Position numbers and translations under genes: made by a program. Below the pieces are notes generated by a model. The model saw only the letters and a program-made list of their open reading frames with translations, did no database searches and was not told where the DNA came from. From Nitrospirota bacterium (GTDB lineage: Bacteria > Nitrospirota > Thermodesulfovibrionia > Thermodesulfovibrionales > UBA6898), in assembly GCA_021783515.1 (NCBI GenBank), contig JAJXTV010000002.1, positions 1-64,000 of the forward strand: a stretch of 64,000 nucleotides of DNA. The letters are read 5' to 3'. Of the stretch, positions 16,891 to 25,349 are shown piece after piece; within the stretch, counting starts at the first letter, position 1; each line of letters begins with the position of its first letter.

Positions 16891-17031
16891 GTCCGGTTAC
16901 GTTCCCCCCCTTTGCTCGCGTCGGTTCCCCGAAGAAAAACATTTTTTATTTGACCCGGCAGCTAAAAGCCTGAACTTTGTCGTGCCGGCCGTGGTTCCGT
17001 GCGGCGCTGCCGGAGGCAGTCCGGAGGATTA

Positions 17032-17643
17032 TCAGAAGGATTCGAAGCCGCCCGCAAAATCGACTACACACATGACCTGCCACGCAAGGTGCGGACCCAT
17101 TGCCGCTCCCGCCACCCTAAAATCCCGCCTGAACATATTCGTCCTGTGCGCGCGGTTCGGGACCCCGTCGCCGATAATCCATAGCATCACGATCTGACGA
17201 GGATCGTCGAGGCCATAGGATATATTTTCACCTACGACATGGAGCCACTGCCCGTACGCGTCGACGCGATCGGAGACTCCCCTCCCGTCGGGCGTGTGAT
17301 GCCCTATCTGCGTCGTAGCCCCCTGCAGCTTCACCATCAGTCCAGCGGCCCTGTCCATACCGCGGGAGTGGACAAGCGGCTCGATAGGGGCCCTCTTCTT
17401 CATATACTCTATCGCCTCGTCCACCGCAGGCACGCCCTCCTTCGTCCGGAGGCAGCGGGAATCGGGGAGCTTCACACTGCGTCCCACGTAATGGCTTTTC
17501 CATTCCTGAAGATATTCGACGTATTTCTGCGGGTTCGTGCGTGCGAGGTTTATCTCGTCGATGACCTTCGCCGCCGTGGTGTCGTAGGCGGGAAAGGCGT
17601 TGAGCAGCAGGATTACGACTGAGAGAACGAGAGATTCTTTCAT
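17032..17643 (-). CDS. Secreted CAP-domain (SCP/PR1, YkwD-like) protein
   Basis: The signal peptide (about residues 1-24) is followed by one CAP domain: INLARTNPQKYVEYL at the start, a conserved HxPDGRGVSDRV block, then VVGENISYG and NRAHRTNMF. These are the signature segments of bacterial CAP proteins. Length is 203. The biochemical role of the family in bacteria is unsettled. The start is nine bases after the export protein's stop, so it appears to be the last gene of the exopolysaccharide transcription unit. It ends at 17032, facing the plus-strand PEP-CTERM genes. Confidence 0.85.
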   Translation of the reverse strand: MKESLVLSVVILLLNAFPAYDTTAAKVIDEINLARTNPQKYVEYLQEWKSHYVGRSVKLPDSRCLRTKEGVPAVDEAIEYMKKRAPIEPLVHSRGMDRAAGLMVKLQGATTQIGHHTPDGRGVSDRVDAYGQWLHVVGENISYGLDDPRQIVMLWIIGDGVPNRAHRTNMFRRDFRVAGAAMGPHLAWQVMCVVDFAGGFESF

Positions 17644-17652
17644 AGCCGTCGA

Positions 17653-18474
17653 TCAGAAGAGGCCTTCTTTTACGATAATGTAATCGCCCGGCATGAGTTT
17701 GATATTCTGGCTCAGATCGGCATCGTTCATCAGTTTTTTCACCTTCACCGGGATAACCACTTCCTTGCCGTTTTCGCTCCTGTCGATAATAGTGTCGTTA
17801 AGGCTGGCAAATTTGGTAAAGCCGCCGGCCGTAAGGATCGCCTGCATGACCGTCATCCCCTCCTTATATACAATGGCCATAGGGTTGGTCACCGCTCCCA
17901 TGACATACACGGAGTTGTCGTGCCAGGCCGGAATAAAAATGGCGTCGCCCGATTCGATCTCGATATCGTCCCCCATGTCGCCTTTAATAAACAATTTATG
18001 GAAATCCTTCATTATTACCTTCCCCTTGCGCTGCACATAGGCCCGCTTCAGATCGGCATTCGTCACCTCGCCCAGAGAACAGAGGATCTGCAGCAGGGTG
18101 GTCTTCCGATTGAGCTCGTAGACGCCGGACTTTACTCCGGTGCCGAAGATGTATGCCTTGCTGTTGGTGATCTCGGTGACGGTGACGGTAACGATAGGGT
18201 CTTTCACCAGTTCCTTGAGCCTTTCCGTAAGATCGGTCTGCAGCTCCCGGGGCTTGAGTCCGCTGGCGGCCACATCTCCGGGCAGGCCCGGGACTGTTAT
18301 CATCCCGTCGGGACGCACCTTCACCGAGAAATTAAGCCGGTCTACCCCCCAGACCGATATCTGCAGCGTATCCCCTTCTCCTATGACATAATCGGCGGCG
18401 CTGACGATTGCCGGCCAACACAGCAGAAGAAAGAGCATGAGCGATGTCAAGATTGTATTCACGCGAAAACGCAT
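17653..18474 (-). CDS. Polysaccharide export protein, exosortase-associated (Wza-like)
   Basis: Outer-membrane or periplasmic channel component for exopolysaccharide export. A signal peptide ends at VSAADYVIGEGD. The polysaccharide export (Poly_export) domain follows (about residues 27-110, GDTLQISVWGVDRLNFSVKVRPDGMITVPGLPGDV), then two SLBB-type segments (about 115-180 and 190-260). No lipobox cysteine is present at the signal cleavage site, unlike classical Wza. It starts three bases after the initiating sugar transferase stop and precedes the CAP gene, in the usual exosortase EPS order. Confidence 0.88.
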   Translation of the reverse strand: MRFRVNTILTSLMLFLLLCWPAIVSAADYVIGEGDTLQISVWGVDRLNFSVKVRPDGMITVPGLPGDVAASGLKPRELQTDLTERLKELVKDPIVTVTVTEITNSKAYIFGTGVKSGVYELNRKTTLLQILCSLGEVTNADLKRAYVQRKGKVIMKDFHKLFIKGDMGDDIEIESGDAIFIPAWHDNSVYVMGAVTNPMAIVYKEGMTVMQAILTAGGFTKFASLNDTIIDRSENGKEVVIPVKVKKLMNDADLSQNIKLMPGDYIIVKEGLF

Positions 18475-18477
18475 TCA

Positions 18478-19848
18478 CTACCTCCCTTTTCCGAAAATAA
18501 CTACCCTGAAGGTTTTCATAATGATCATGAGGTCCTCAAGAAGAGACATGTGCTTGAAATAATAGAGGTCGTACTGCATCTTTTCGTACGCGTCCTTTAC
18601 CGAAGCCCCATAGGCGTATTTGATCTGGGCCCATCCGGTGATCCCCGGTTTGATAAAATGCCTTTTGGCATAAAACGGTATCTGCCGGTCGAGCTCCTCG
18701 ACGAATTCGGGCCGCTCCGGGCGCGGGCCGACAAAACTCATATCTCCCTTTAAGACGTTGAACAGCTGCGGGATCTCGTCGAACCGGTATTTTCTGAGAA
18801 ACCTTCCGATAGGCCTTACCCGCAGGTCGTTCTTCTGCGCCCAGACGGCGCCTGTCTCGCGCTCGGCATCGTCGTTCATCGTCCTGAATTTATAGAGGAC
18901 AAAGTTCTTTCCCCATTGGCCCACGCGCGTCTGTGTGAAAAAAATCGGGCCGGGCGAATCGAGCTTTATCAACAGGGCGATAACAGGGAAGAGCGGAAGA
19001 GACAGAATAATGCCGATAACGGACAAAACAATGTCCATCAGCCTCTTTATCGCGACATACACCGGCGGCCGCAAAAACCCGTCCGCATAGATCAGCCAGT
19101 TCATGTCCAGATACTCAAGCATGAGCTTGCCCGTCATCGGTTCGAGAAAGGACGGGGCATCGACGATCTTCACTCCATGCAGCTTGCAGTTCAGCAGGAC
19201 ATGCTGCAGCTCGGCCTGATCCTGCCTGACCTGCTCGGACATGACGACCTGCGACACCCTTTCGCGCCGGACGATCTCCGCGAGATCGTCAACCCTGCCG
19301 ATGATCTGTCTTCCGGAAACGGCGGCGCCGCCGCCATTCCCCCCCGACACATACCCGCTGAGCGTATACCCGAAATTGTTCTTAGGTGACTGCACAAAAT
19401 CGCCGATGGCGAGGGCCGATGCCCCAGTCCCTAATATCAGGATATTTTCGGCCAGGAAGCTCTTGTCGTGCACCATCATGAACACCATGTGCCAGAAATA
19501 CTGATAACAGACAAACAGCGACAGAGAAAGCCCCAACAGCCCTCTGCCGATAATCAGCGGGGGCATCATAAAATAAATGATGGACAGGACGACGAATGAA
19601 ACGCACGCAGCGCTTGCGATATGGGAAAAGATCTCTCTCCTGCTGCCATGTTTTGCCAGGTTGTATATTTCAAAGATATAGGAAGATACCACAAGGACGG
19701 AGAGGAACAGGGCCAGATTCGCGAAAGGTTTTCGCGCAGCCTCGCCTATACTTTGATCATAGCCGAACCGGAGCAGAAACCCGCCGAATAAGGCGGCGAC
19801 TCCAAAGAAAAGATCTCCCGCGATGAGAAAGAGCAGGCGGTATTGCAT
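18478..19848 (-). CDS. Exopolysaccharide initiating glycosylphosphotransferase (EpsB/WbaP type)
   Basis: Transfers the first sugar-1-phosphate to undecaprenyl phosphate at the inner membrane. Four N-terminal membrane segments (residues 1-120) are followed by a nucleotide-binding CoA-like domain (ILGTGASALAIGDFV) and a further membrane segment near 270. The C-terminal bacterial sugar transferase domain has KLDSPGPIFFTQTRVGQWGK, FRTMNDDAE and KYRFDEIPQLFNVLKGDMSFVGPRPERPEF. Length of 456 fits the PEP-CTERM-associated sugar transferase family. It lies between the TPR lipoprotein and the export protein. Confidence 0.92.
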   Translation of the reverse strand: MQYRLLFLIAGDLFFGVAALFGGFLLRFGYDQSIGEAARKPFANLALFLSVLVVSSYIFEIYNLAKHGSRREIFSHIASAACVSFVVLSIIYFMMPPLIIGRGLLGLSLSLFVCYQYFWHMVFMMVHDKSFLAENILILGTGASALAIGDFVQSPKNNFGYTLSGYVSGGNGGGAAVSGRQIIGRVDDLAEIVRRERVSQVVMSEQVRQDQAELQHVLLNCKLHGVKIVDAPSFLEPMTGKLMLEYLDMNWLIYADGFLRPPVYVAIKRLMDIVLSVIGIILSLPLFPVIALLIKLDSPGPIFFTQTRVGQWGKNFVLYKFRTMNDDAERETGAVWAQKNDLRVRPIGRFLRKYRFDEIPQLFNVLKGDMSFVGPRPERPEFVEELDRQIPFYAKRHFIKPGITGWAQIKYAYGASVKDAYEKMQYDLYYFKHMSLLEDLMIIMKTFRVVIFGKGR

Positions 19849-19859
19849 ACCTCACCCTA

Positions 19860-22520
19860 TCACCATGTAATCTGCTCCAGCAGTTTACGCGCATCGGCAG
19901 CTTCCGGGAAGTCGCCGAGAGATAATGACCTTCGCAGGCTCGCGGCGGCCTTGTCCGGCATTCCGTTGCCTTTGAGGGCAAGCGCGAGGTGATACTCCAC
20001 CGTGGGATCATTGCGCAAAAGCAGCGAGGATTTTTCCAGGAGCTTCTGCGCCTCCGCGGCACGGCCGTTTTTCAGCAGGGCATACCCGAGGGTGTCCATG
20101 ATCCCGGGGTTTGTCGGCTCCAGATTATAGCCGCGAAACGCCAGCCTCAGCCCCTCCCGGGGATTTCCGTAACCGGTCACGTAAAGATAGGCAAGATTAT
20201 TAAGCGCCGGGACATAATTTTCCGACTTCGTCAGGGCTTCGCGATATTTTGCTATCGCTTCCTTCTTTTTGCCCATTTCCTCCAGCAGCGCACCCTCGGC
20301 AAACAAGACAGGAGGGCTGTCGGGGCTCTTTCGCAGCGCCTCCGCATATGCGGCCATAGCGGATTTGTAATCCTTCATTTTCGTATAAAGGTTGCCCAGC
20401 ATCAGGATCGCCTGAACGTTCTCCGGCTCTGTCTGGATCCCCTTCCTGATTTCCGCGACCGCCCGGTCCAGTTCATGATTGTTCTCATGGATGACGGCAA
20501 GCATCATGTACCCGAGGGCGGACCGGGAATTCAGGATGGTATACCTGCGGGCCTGCTCCAGCGCATGGGGCGTGTCCTTCATCACGATATAGATATTCAC
20601 TTTATCGGTGATGCCCTGCCCGGGGTTGATCGACGCGATATCGTCGCAGACGTCGAGCGCCTCCCTGTATCGTTTATCGGCCAGCAGGATCGACTTCTTC
20701 ATCTCAAGGGCGGCCGCATTCCGCGGTATCGACCGTATGGCCTTATCCAGCACGGAAAGCGCATCGTCGACCTTCTTCTTTCTCATCAGATAATTCGCGA
20801 GGGCAAGATAGGCGGTCCCCTCGTTCGTCTCGACGGCCTTCTTATAATAGCCGTATGCGTCGCCGTCACGCCCTTCAATCTCGAGAAGGGCCGCCAGGCT
20901 CATCAGCGCCCGCGCGTTGCTAGGGTCTTTCTGAAGGACATCGCGGTATTCCTGAAGGGCCTTTTCCGTCTGGTTGCCCGCGGCATAGATCGTGGCGATA
21001 TTGAATGAGGCGGCCAGGTAGGACGGGTCCGACTTTTTCGCCTTCTGAAGATACTCCAGGGCCTCGGCCGGCTTACTTTCGGCGTTCATGACGACCGCCA
21101 TATTGTTGTAGAGGACCGCATCGCTCTTCTTCCCTTCGATTCCCTGATGCAAGAGGGACATCGCTTTCGCATAATCGTTCTGGCGTATGTAAAAAGTCGC
21201 GAGAATGAGTCTGGTGCTCAATAATTCCGGCGACACGCTCACCGCCGTGGCGAAGTCCGTTTCCGCCTCCTTCAGATCGCCGCGCTGCAGATAGAATATT
21301 CCTTTCTTCAGATGCGCGTCCACGATCGAGGGGTCCAGCTCTATCGCCCTGTTGAGCTCTTTCATCCCCTCGTCGTACATCCCTTTTGACATATAGACGC
21401 TGCCCAGGAGATTATGGGCCAGCGCCATTGCGGGGTTAGCGTCGAGGATCTTCCTGAGCTCCGCGACGGAGTCATCAAGCCTTTTCTGCTTTGCAAGGAT
21501 CAATGCCACAAGAAAGCGCGCCCGCTCGGAATACGGATTATTATCAAAGATCATGCGGAACTGGCTCGTCGCCGTCTCCAGCGCCCCCATATAGTAGTTA
21601 CAGAGCCCGAGGTAGTAATAGGCCTCCGGGGAAGGTCCGGCAACGATCGATTTTTGCATCTGGGGGATCGCGTCGCGATAATTTTTCTTGCGGAAGGCGA
21701 TTATGCCTTTCAGCCTACTCCCTTCAGGTCTCCGGGGGAACTTGCCCGCCAGCTCCGCGGAGACCTGGTCCGCCTTGTCCAAATCACCCTTATCCACATA
21801 TAAAAGGCCCTCTTTATAGAGCGCCGCGATATTCGTCGGGTCGATCCCGGAAATTTTGCGGTAGATGGCGAGCGCCTTGTCCTTATGCCCGGAAATAATT
21901 TCCAGTTCCGCAAGAAGCTGAAACGCGCGGGTGTTCCGGGGCTCGGAGGAAATGACCTTCTCAAGCAGGCGCCGGGCTTCGGCCTCTTTGCCAAGGGCAC
22001 TGACGCGCGCGTAAAGCTCGGCAAGTTCGAGCCTGACCCCGGTCTTCGAAGGGTCGGCATCCAGGGACCTCAGGAGATTGCGCTCCGCTTCATGCGGGTC
22101 GCCCTGCACCGCGGAAACGATGCCCGCAAGCTCGAGCGTCTCGGACGTTTCCCCGTGGCCCTGCACATACTCCTGTATTTCCTTCTTTGCCTCGCCGGGC
22201 TTATTAACGAGTATATGAAGCCTCGCCAGCTGCAGTTTTATCTCCACCTGCGAGGGCTTCTGTGCGAGCGCCTTCTGAAATTCCTTTTCGGCCAGATCGA
22301 AGAGGCCCGCCGCCAAATAGGCCTTGGCCAGCTCGTAGCGCGCTTCGTAATAGTTTGTGTCTTTTTCCAGCGCGTTTTTGAAAAAAACTATCGCCCCTTT
22401 GGGGTTGGAGGACTTTATTTCGGCCAGCCCCCCGGCATACAGCTCTTCCTTGGTTTTGCTGCTGCAGGCGACAATGGAAAAAAGCACAATACTAAGCAAT
22501 ATACATATTCGTGGAAACAC
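19860..22520 (-). CDS. prsT: PEP-CTERM system TPR-repeat lipoprotein PrsT
   Basis: Large TPR protein linked to exosortase EPS systems, probably a periplasmic scaffold for polymer assembly. The ORF track starts 47 codons earlier. The GTG at 22520 gives a clean lipoprotein signal (FPRICILLSIVLFSIVAC) and has AGGGAG just upstream. The mature protein of about 865 residues is almost entirely tetratricopeptide repeats (YEARYELAKAYLAAGLFDLAEKEFQKAL and some 20 further units). It lies 12 bases upstream of the sugar transferase gene. No PrsK/PrsR-type kinase or regulator is found nearby, although such regulators accompany PrsT in some bacteria. Confidence 0.9.
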   Translation of the reverse strand: MFPRICILLSIVLFSIVACSSKTKEELYAGGLAEIKSSNPKGAIVFFKNALEKDTNYYEARYELAKAYLAAGLFDLAEKEFQKALAQKPSQVEIKLQLARLHILVNKPGEAKKEIQEYVQGHGETSETLELAGIVSAVQGDPHEAERNLLRSLDADPSKTGVRLELAELYARVSALGKEAEARRLLEKVISSEPRNTRAFQLLAELEIISGHKDKALAIYRKISGIDPTNIAALYKEGLLYVDKGDLDKADQVSAELAGKFPRRPEGSRLKGIIAFRKKNYRDAIPQMQKSIVAGPSPEAYYYLGLCNYYMGALETATSQFRMIFDNNPYSERARFLVALILAKQKRLDDSVAELRKILDANPAMALAHNLLGSVYMSKGMYDEGMKELNRAIELDPSIVDAHLKKGIFYLQRGDLKEAETDFATAVSVSPELLSTRLILATFYIRQNDYAKAMSLLHQGIEGKKSDAVLYNNMAVVMNAESKPAEALEYLQKAKKSDPSYLAASFNIATIYAAGNQTEKALQEYRDVLQKDPSNARALMSLAALLEIEGRDGDAYGYYKKAVETNEGTAYLALANYLMRKKKVDDALSVLDKAIRSIPRNAAALEMKKSILLADKRYREALDVCDDIASINPGQGITDKVNIYIVMKDTPHALEQARRYTILNSRSALGYMMLAVIHENNHELDRAVAEIRKGIQTEPENVQAILMLGNLYTKMKDYKSAMAAYAEALRKSPDSPPVLFAEGALLEEMGKKKEAIAKYREALTKSENYVPALNNLAYLYVTGYGNPREGLRLAFRGYNLEPTNPGIMDTLGYALLKNGRAAEAQKLLEKSSLLLRNDPTVEYHLALALKGNGMPDKAAASLRRSLSLGDFPEAADARKLLEQITW

Positions 22521-22685
22521 AATCTCCCTGCTGCGCTCTCGGTTAATGGATGCCGCTATTTTATACTTAAAGCAACAGAAGGCGCAAGCCTGGGATTGTC
22601 TCAAAAAAAAGCGGGGGAGATATCGTATTTTCGTGTGGGTGCGGGAGGCGGTCTGCCCCATCAGGACTTCATGCGGTATTGTCCG

Positions 22686-23396
22686 TCATTTGCGTCTTAT
22701 TCTGAACCTGAGCAGCCCGAGACCGGCAACGCCGGTGGCGACAAGGGCGAAGGTATTCGGCTCGGGAATGGTATCCTCATCCGTACTGCCTCTTTGACGG
22801 AATTGCTCCTCGTCCGTGGCGATATTCTCGACGCTCTGCTCCGAACTGCCGGCAAGGACATAGTCGTTGCAGCAATAGGTGCGCACCCAGCGTTTCCCGT
22901 CGGTTATATACCCGTCTCCCTTGGGCAGCCTGATGACCTTCCGGGTCGTCCGGATCTTTCCGTCCTTCCTGTAGGCGACATGGGTCCATATCGCCTCTTC
23001 GAGATTTCCCATCCGGGCATTCTTCCAGTCGAAATCGGCAAAATGCATGGCCAGGAGCGGGTCGCCGGCGACCAGCTTACGGAAATCCTCGATCGAGCGG
23101 ATGACGTCCCTGGGGCAGAGGCCGAGCCAATTGCCCGGAACAACGCTGGAGACAGCACCCGCGACAGTACTGGAGGCGTCGTCGGGTTCCGCAGCCTTAT
23201 TTAAGGCCTTTCTCTGCGCGACAATTACCTTGTGGTCGACCTTGTGACGCTTGATCAGGCCGAGATTAAGGAGGACAGAGGCAACGAGCAGGAAGGCCGC
23301 CACCAATATCCAGGCTTTCTTTTTGGGCAGATAGCACGAGTGCCCAGACGCTTCCCCCGAGTTTGCTTTCTTTCTTTTTGGAAAATGCCACGCCAA
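22686..23396 (-). CDS. PEP-CTERM protein encoded inside the exosortase operon
   Basis: A 236-residue protein with a basic N-terminus, one membrane segment (about 29-46, AWILVAAFLLVASVLLNLG) and an extracytoplasmic region with three cysteines. It ends in an exosortase sorting signal (IPEPNTFALVATGVAGLGLLRFRIRRK). The N-terminal segment has no obvious cleavage site, so it may be anchored at both ends until processed. It lies between epsI and prsT, suggesting a dedicated structural or assembly role rather than a bulk secreted substrate. No domain in the body was recognised. It is unrelated in sequence to the three tandem PEP-CTERM genes. Confidence 0.82.
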   Translation of the reverse strand: MAWHFPKRKKANSGEASGHSCYLPKKKAWILVAAFLLVASVLLNLGLIKRHKVDHKVIVAQRKALNKAAEPDDASSTVAGAVSSVVPGNWLGLCPRDVIRSIEDFRKLVAGDPLLAMHFADFDWKNARMGNLEEAIWTHVAYRKDGKIRTTRKVIRLPKGDGYITDGKRWVRTYCCNDYVLAGSSEQSVENIATDEEQFRQRGSTDEDTIPEPNTFALVATGVAGLGLLRFRIRRK

Positions 23397-23497
23397 TTTG
23401 TTTTTATCCCCTTTTCGCCCGTCCGGCAGTCTGATGATTTCGGTTATCGCATGAGCCTGTCCGGCAAGCGGATAGATATGTTATACCTTAACCCCCG

Positions 23498-24130
23498 CTA
23501 TAAGGGCAAGAAGTTTCTTATCACCGGATAGAAATCTCTGATGAATTGCCTGCCGGAGTCCGAGGACCGTTCTTCATCGGCCCCGATGGGGACGGATATC
23601 CTGATAAATGCGGCGTTGCGGCGTCCGTGCAGAATGGAGCTGCCGATCTGGGCGAGCTTCAGTGAATATTCGTCGGAAAGAGTCCGGTCTCCGACCTGGA
23701 ACCAATAGTAAAAAAGCTCCTTGATTCCACCCTTCTGATACACGGCCCTGACCACGTTGATCTTCCTGCCGCCGACGTCGAGCTGTATCCTCTTATCCGA
23801 ATCCTTGTGCCAGCCGCCTCCGGGCAGACAGTGCTCCGGCGAATGGATTTCACCGCTCTCCTTCCCCCCGCCGTGATAGCCGATGTAAAGCTGCGCGGTC
23901 TGTCCGCCGCGTGCTTCGTATGTCCGCGAAAGATAATCGGTCGGTCTCAGCACATCGATGACGTCCCCGCTCAGCGCCGACTGGGACACCATCCGCCATC
24001 CGTCAAGGGTTATCGGCAACTCCTCGAGGGGCCTGTTCACCGGCACGGTAATGTCGGCATGGAAGTTTATGTAAAGAGACGTCGCTGCGATAAGCAGGTA
24101 AAGGGCGATGAACCTGCCTTTGCTAATCAT
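23498..24130 (-). CDS. epsI: Exosortase-associated protein EpsI
   Basis: Partner protein of exosortase in exopolysaccharide systems. The 210 residues have an N-terminal membrane segment (FIALYLLIAATSLYINF) and a domain with family motifs: LPITLDGWRMV, the LSRTYEA region, IHSPEHCLPGGGW, VYQKGGIKELFYYWFQVGDR. The start overlaps the end of the exosortase gene by eight bases, so the two are translationally coupled. In some exosortases this domain is fused to the protease; here the pieces are separate. Confidence 0.9.
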   Translation of the reverse strand: MISKGRFIALYLLIAATSLYINFHADITVPVNRPLEELPITLDGWRMVSQSALSGDVIDVLRPTDYLSRTYEARGGQTAQLYIGYHGGGKESGEIHSPEHCLPGGGWHKDSDKRIQLDVGGRKINVVRAVYQKGGIKELFYYWFQVGDRTLSDEYSLKLAQIGSSILHGRRNAAFIRISVPIGADEERSSDSGRQFIRDFYPVIRNFLPL

Positions 24131-24965
24131 CGGCAGGCCCCTTTTTTACCAGCGTACCGATCCCGTATAGAAGCCCCATTGCCACCACAAATACAAACAG
24201 TCCGGCAAACTCGTGGAAAAAGCCCGCCGCAACCTCCGCTCCCCAGCGCTGGGCCAGGATGCCGGTCACGATCACCCTCATGGAATTGGTGAATATCGCC
24301 ACGGGAACGGCGGACGCGATGATGATCCACCGTCCGCTGATGCTTCTTTTTTCATAAAACGCATACGCGACGGCAAGGGCGATCAGGGAGACGAGCGAAC
24401 GCATGCCGCTGCAGGCGTCGGCGACCTCCAGGGTTATCGAGGGGAACATGATGATGTTTCCTTCCCGGACCACGACGACGCCGACAAGCTTCAATACCCC
24501 CACCGACACCTTGGTCACAAAAAGCTTCAGAGGGAAGGCGGCCGCGTTATAGATGATATAGGGGAGGGGGACCATCAGGAAGAGATAGGCGAGCGACAGG
24601 CGGGTCTGCCTGAATACTTCGCGCCCGAATAAAAACAGCACCGTCCCCGCCAGAAGCACAACCAGCGAAGAGCGCATGGTGAAATATTCCATGGCCAGAC
24701 GCCCCAAGGTCAGCTGAAGGAGAGCGAATGCAACAACAGCCAGGCCGGGGTTCCAGGGCGAGACCCGGGCCGCCTTCAGTTTTTCGCGTCGCTCATAAAG
24801 AAAATATCCCGCAATGAGCGGGACAAAGAAGGCATGTGAATAGTTGTCGTCCGTGTACCACTGCCTTACCATATCAGGGACCACCGCACTATACGCCCAT
24901 GCCATAAGACAGACCATCCCCGCAAGGTAGGCTTTGTGGATCTTCAGTGATTCGGCAAAGGACAT
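24123..24965 (-). CDS. Exosortase (EpsH family, type A-like)
   Basis: Membrane transpeptidase that cuts PEP-CTERM proteins at their C-terminal signal. It has 280 residues with about eight hydrophobic segments. The three catalytic positions are present: Cys185 in VADACSGMRS, Arg230 in NSMRVIVTG and His251 in FFHEFAGLF. It is coupled to epsI by an 8-base overlap and is first in the local run exosortase-epsI-PEP-CTERM-prsT-sugar transferase-export protein. The gap upstream holds a DUF218 remnant and repeats, which separate it from the rest of the EPS genes. The subtype is assigned from the neighbours (PrsT, chain-length protein, tyrosine kinase), so treat it as likely. Confidence 0.93.
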   Translation of the reverse strand: MSFAESLKIHKAYLAGMVCLMAWAYSAVVPDMVRQWYTDDNYSHAFFVPLIAGYFLYERREKLKAARVSPWNPGLAVVAFALLQLTLGRLAMEYFTMRSSLVVLLAGTVLFLFGREVFRQTRLSLAYLFLMVPLPYIIYNAAAFPLKLFVTKVSVGVLKLVGVVVVREGNIIMFPSITLEVADACSGMRSLVSLIALAVAYAFYEKRSISGRWIIIASAVPVAIFTNSMRVIVTGILAQRWGAEVAAGFFHEFAGLFVFVVAMGLLYGIGTLVKKGPADD

Positions 24966-25013
24966 ATTTTCCCCTCACGCCCCGTGATTTGCTGTCTATC
25001 GATTTCCGGAATC

Positions 25014-25071
25014 AGCCAAACAGGCCGTATTTTATCAGATAATAGAGAAATTTGCCATGCTCGACAACGCG
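25014..25071 (-). pseudogene. DUF218/YdcF-like gene, 3' end remnant
   Basis: On the minus strand this reads RVVEHGKFLYYLIKYGLFG followed by stop. That matches the C-terminus of the complete copy at 28296 (IVEHGKFFFYLIKYGLFG). Nothing upstream of the last 20 codons is left. It is one of six pieces of this gene in the window. Confidence 0.75.
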
Positions 25072-25164
25072 CTTGTGTAAGCCGTCAGTTACAGGTAAAG
25101 TAGAGCGTATTAACATTATCAAAATTGAATTTACATTATTGGAAAATCGCCCCTCGCCCCGTTG

Positions 25165-25349
25165 ACATGACGTTAGTATATCATCCTGCTTTACCGCAAA
25201 GAATTAGCCACAGAAGACACGGAGGGATTTCTTTTATCAGTGACAACTTAACCGACATACTGCTAGCCTCTGTGATCTCAAACAGCGATTTCCTCCGCGA
25301 ACTCTGCGGTTCATCTGTCATACTTTCTCTTAAGCTGCTGTAAAGAATT
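25165..25349. repeat. Palindromic MITE-like repeat, left of the DUF4143 ATPase
   Basis: Block A (25193-25272, GAATTAGCCACAGAAGACAC to TAACCGACATACTGC) and block B (25309-25349, GTTCATCTGTCAT to TAAAGAATT) both recur on the far side of the ATPase gene at 26762-26870. The start of A and the segment TCCTCCGCGAACTCTGCGGTTC at about 25290-25311 are imperfect inverted repeats. The copies are about 85 percent alike by eye. Block B ends exactly where the ATPase reading frame ends. No coding potential was recognised. Confidence 0.7.

Noticed and set aside
22560-22620. Possible sigma-54 site upstream of prsT
   Set aside because: Such sites are known for some exosortase loci, but here the -24 element reads GC rather than GG and the match is poor.
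25125-25343. Plus-strand ORF of 72 residues
   Set aside because: Consists of the palindromic repeat blocks; the same repeat on the other side of the ATPase gene does not keep the frame open.
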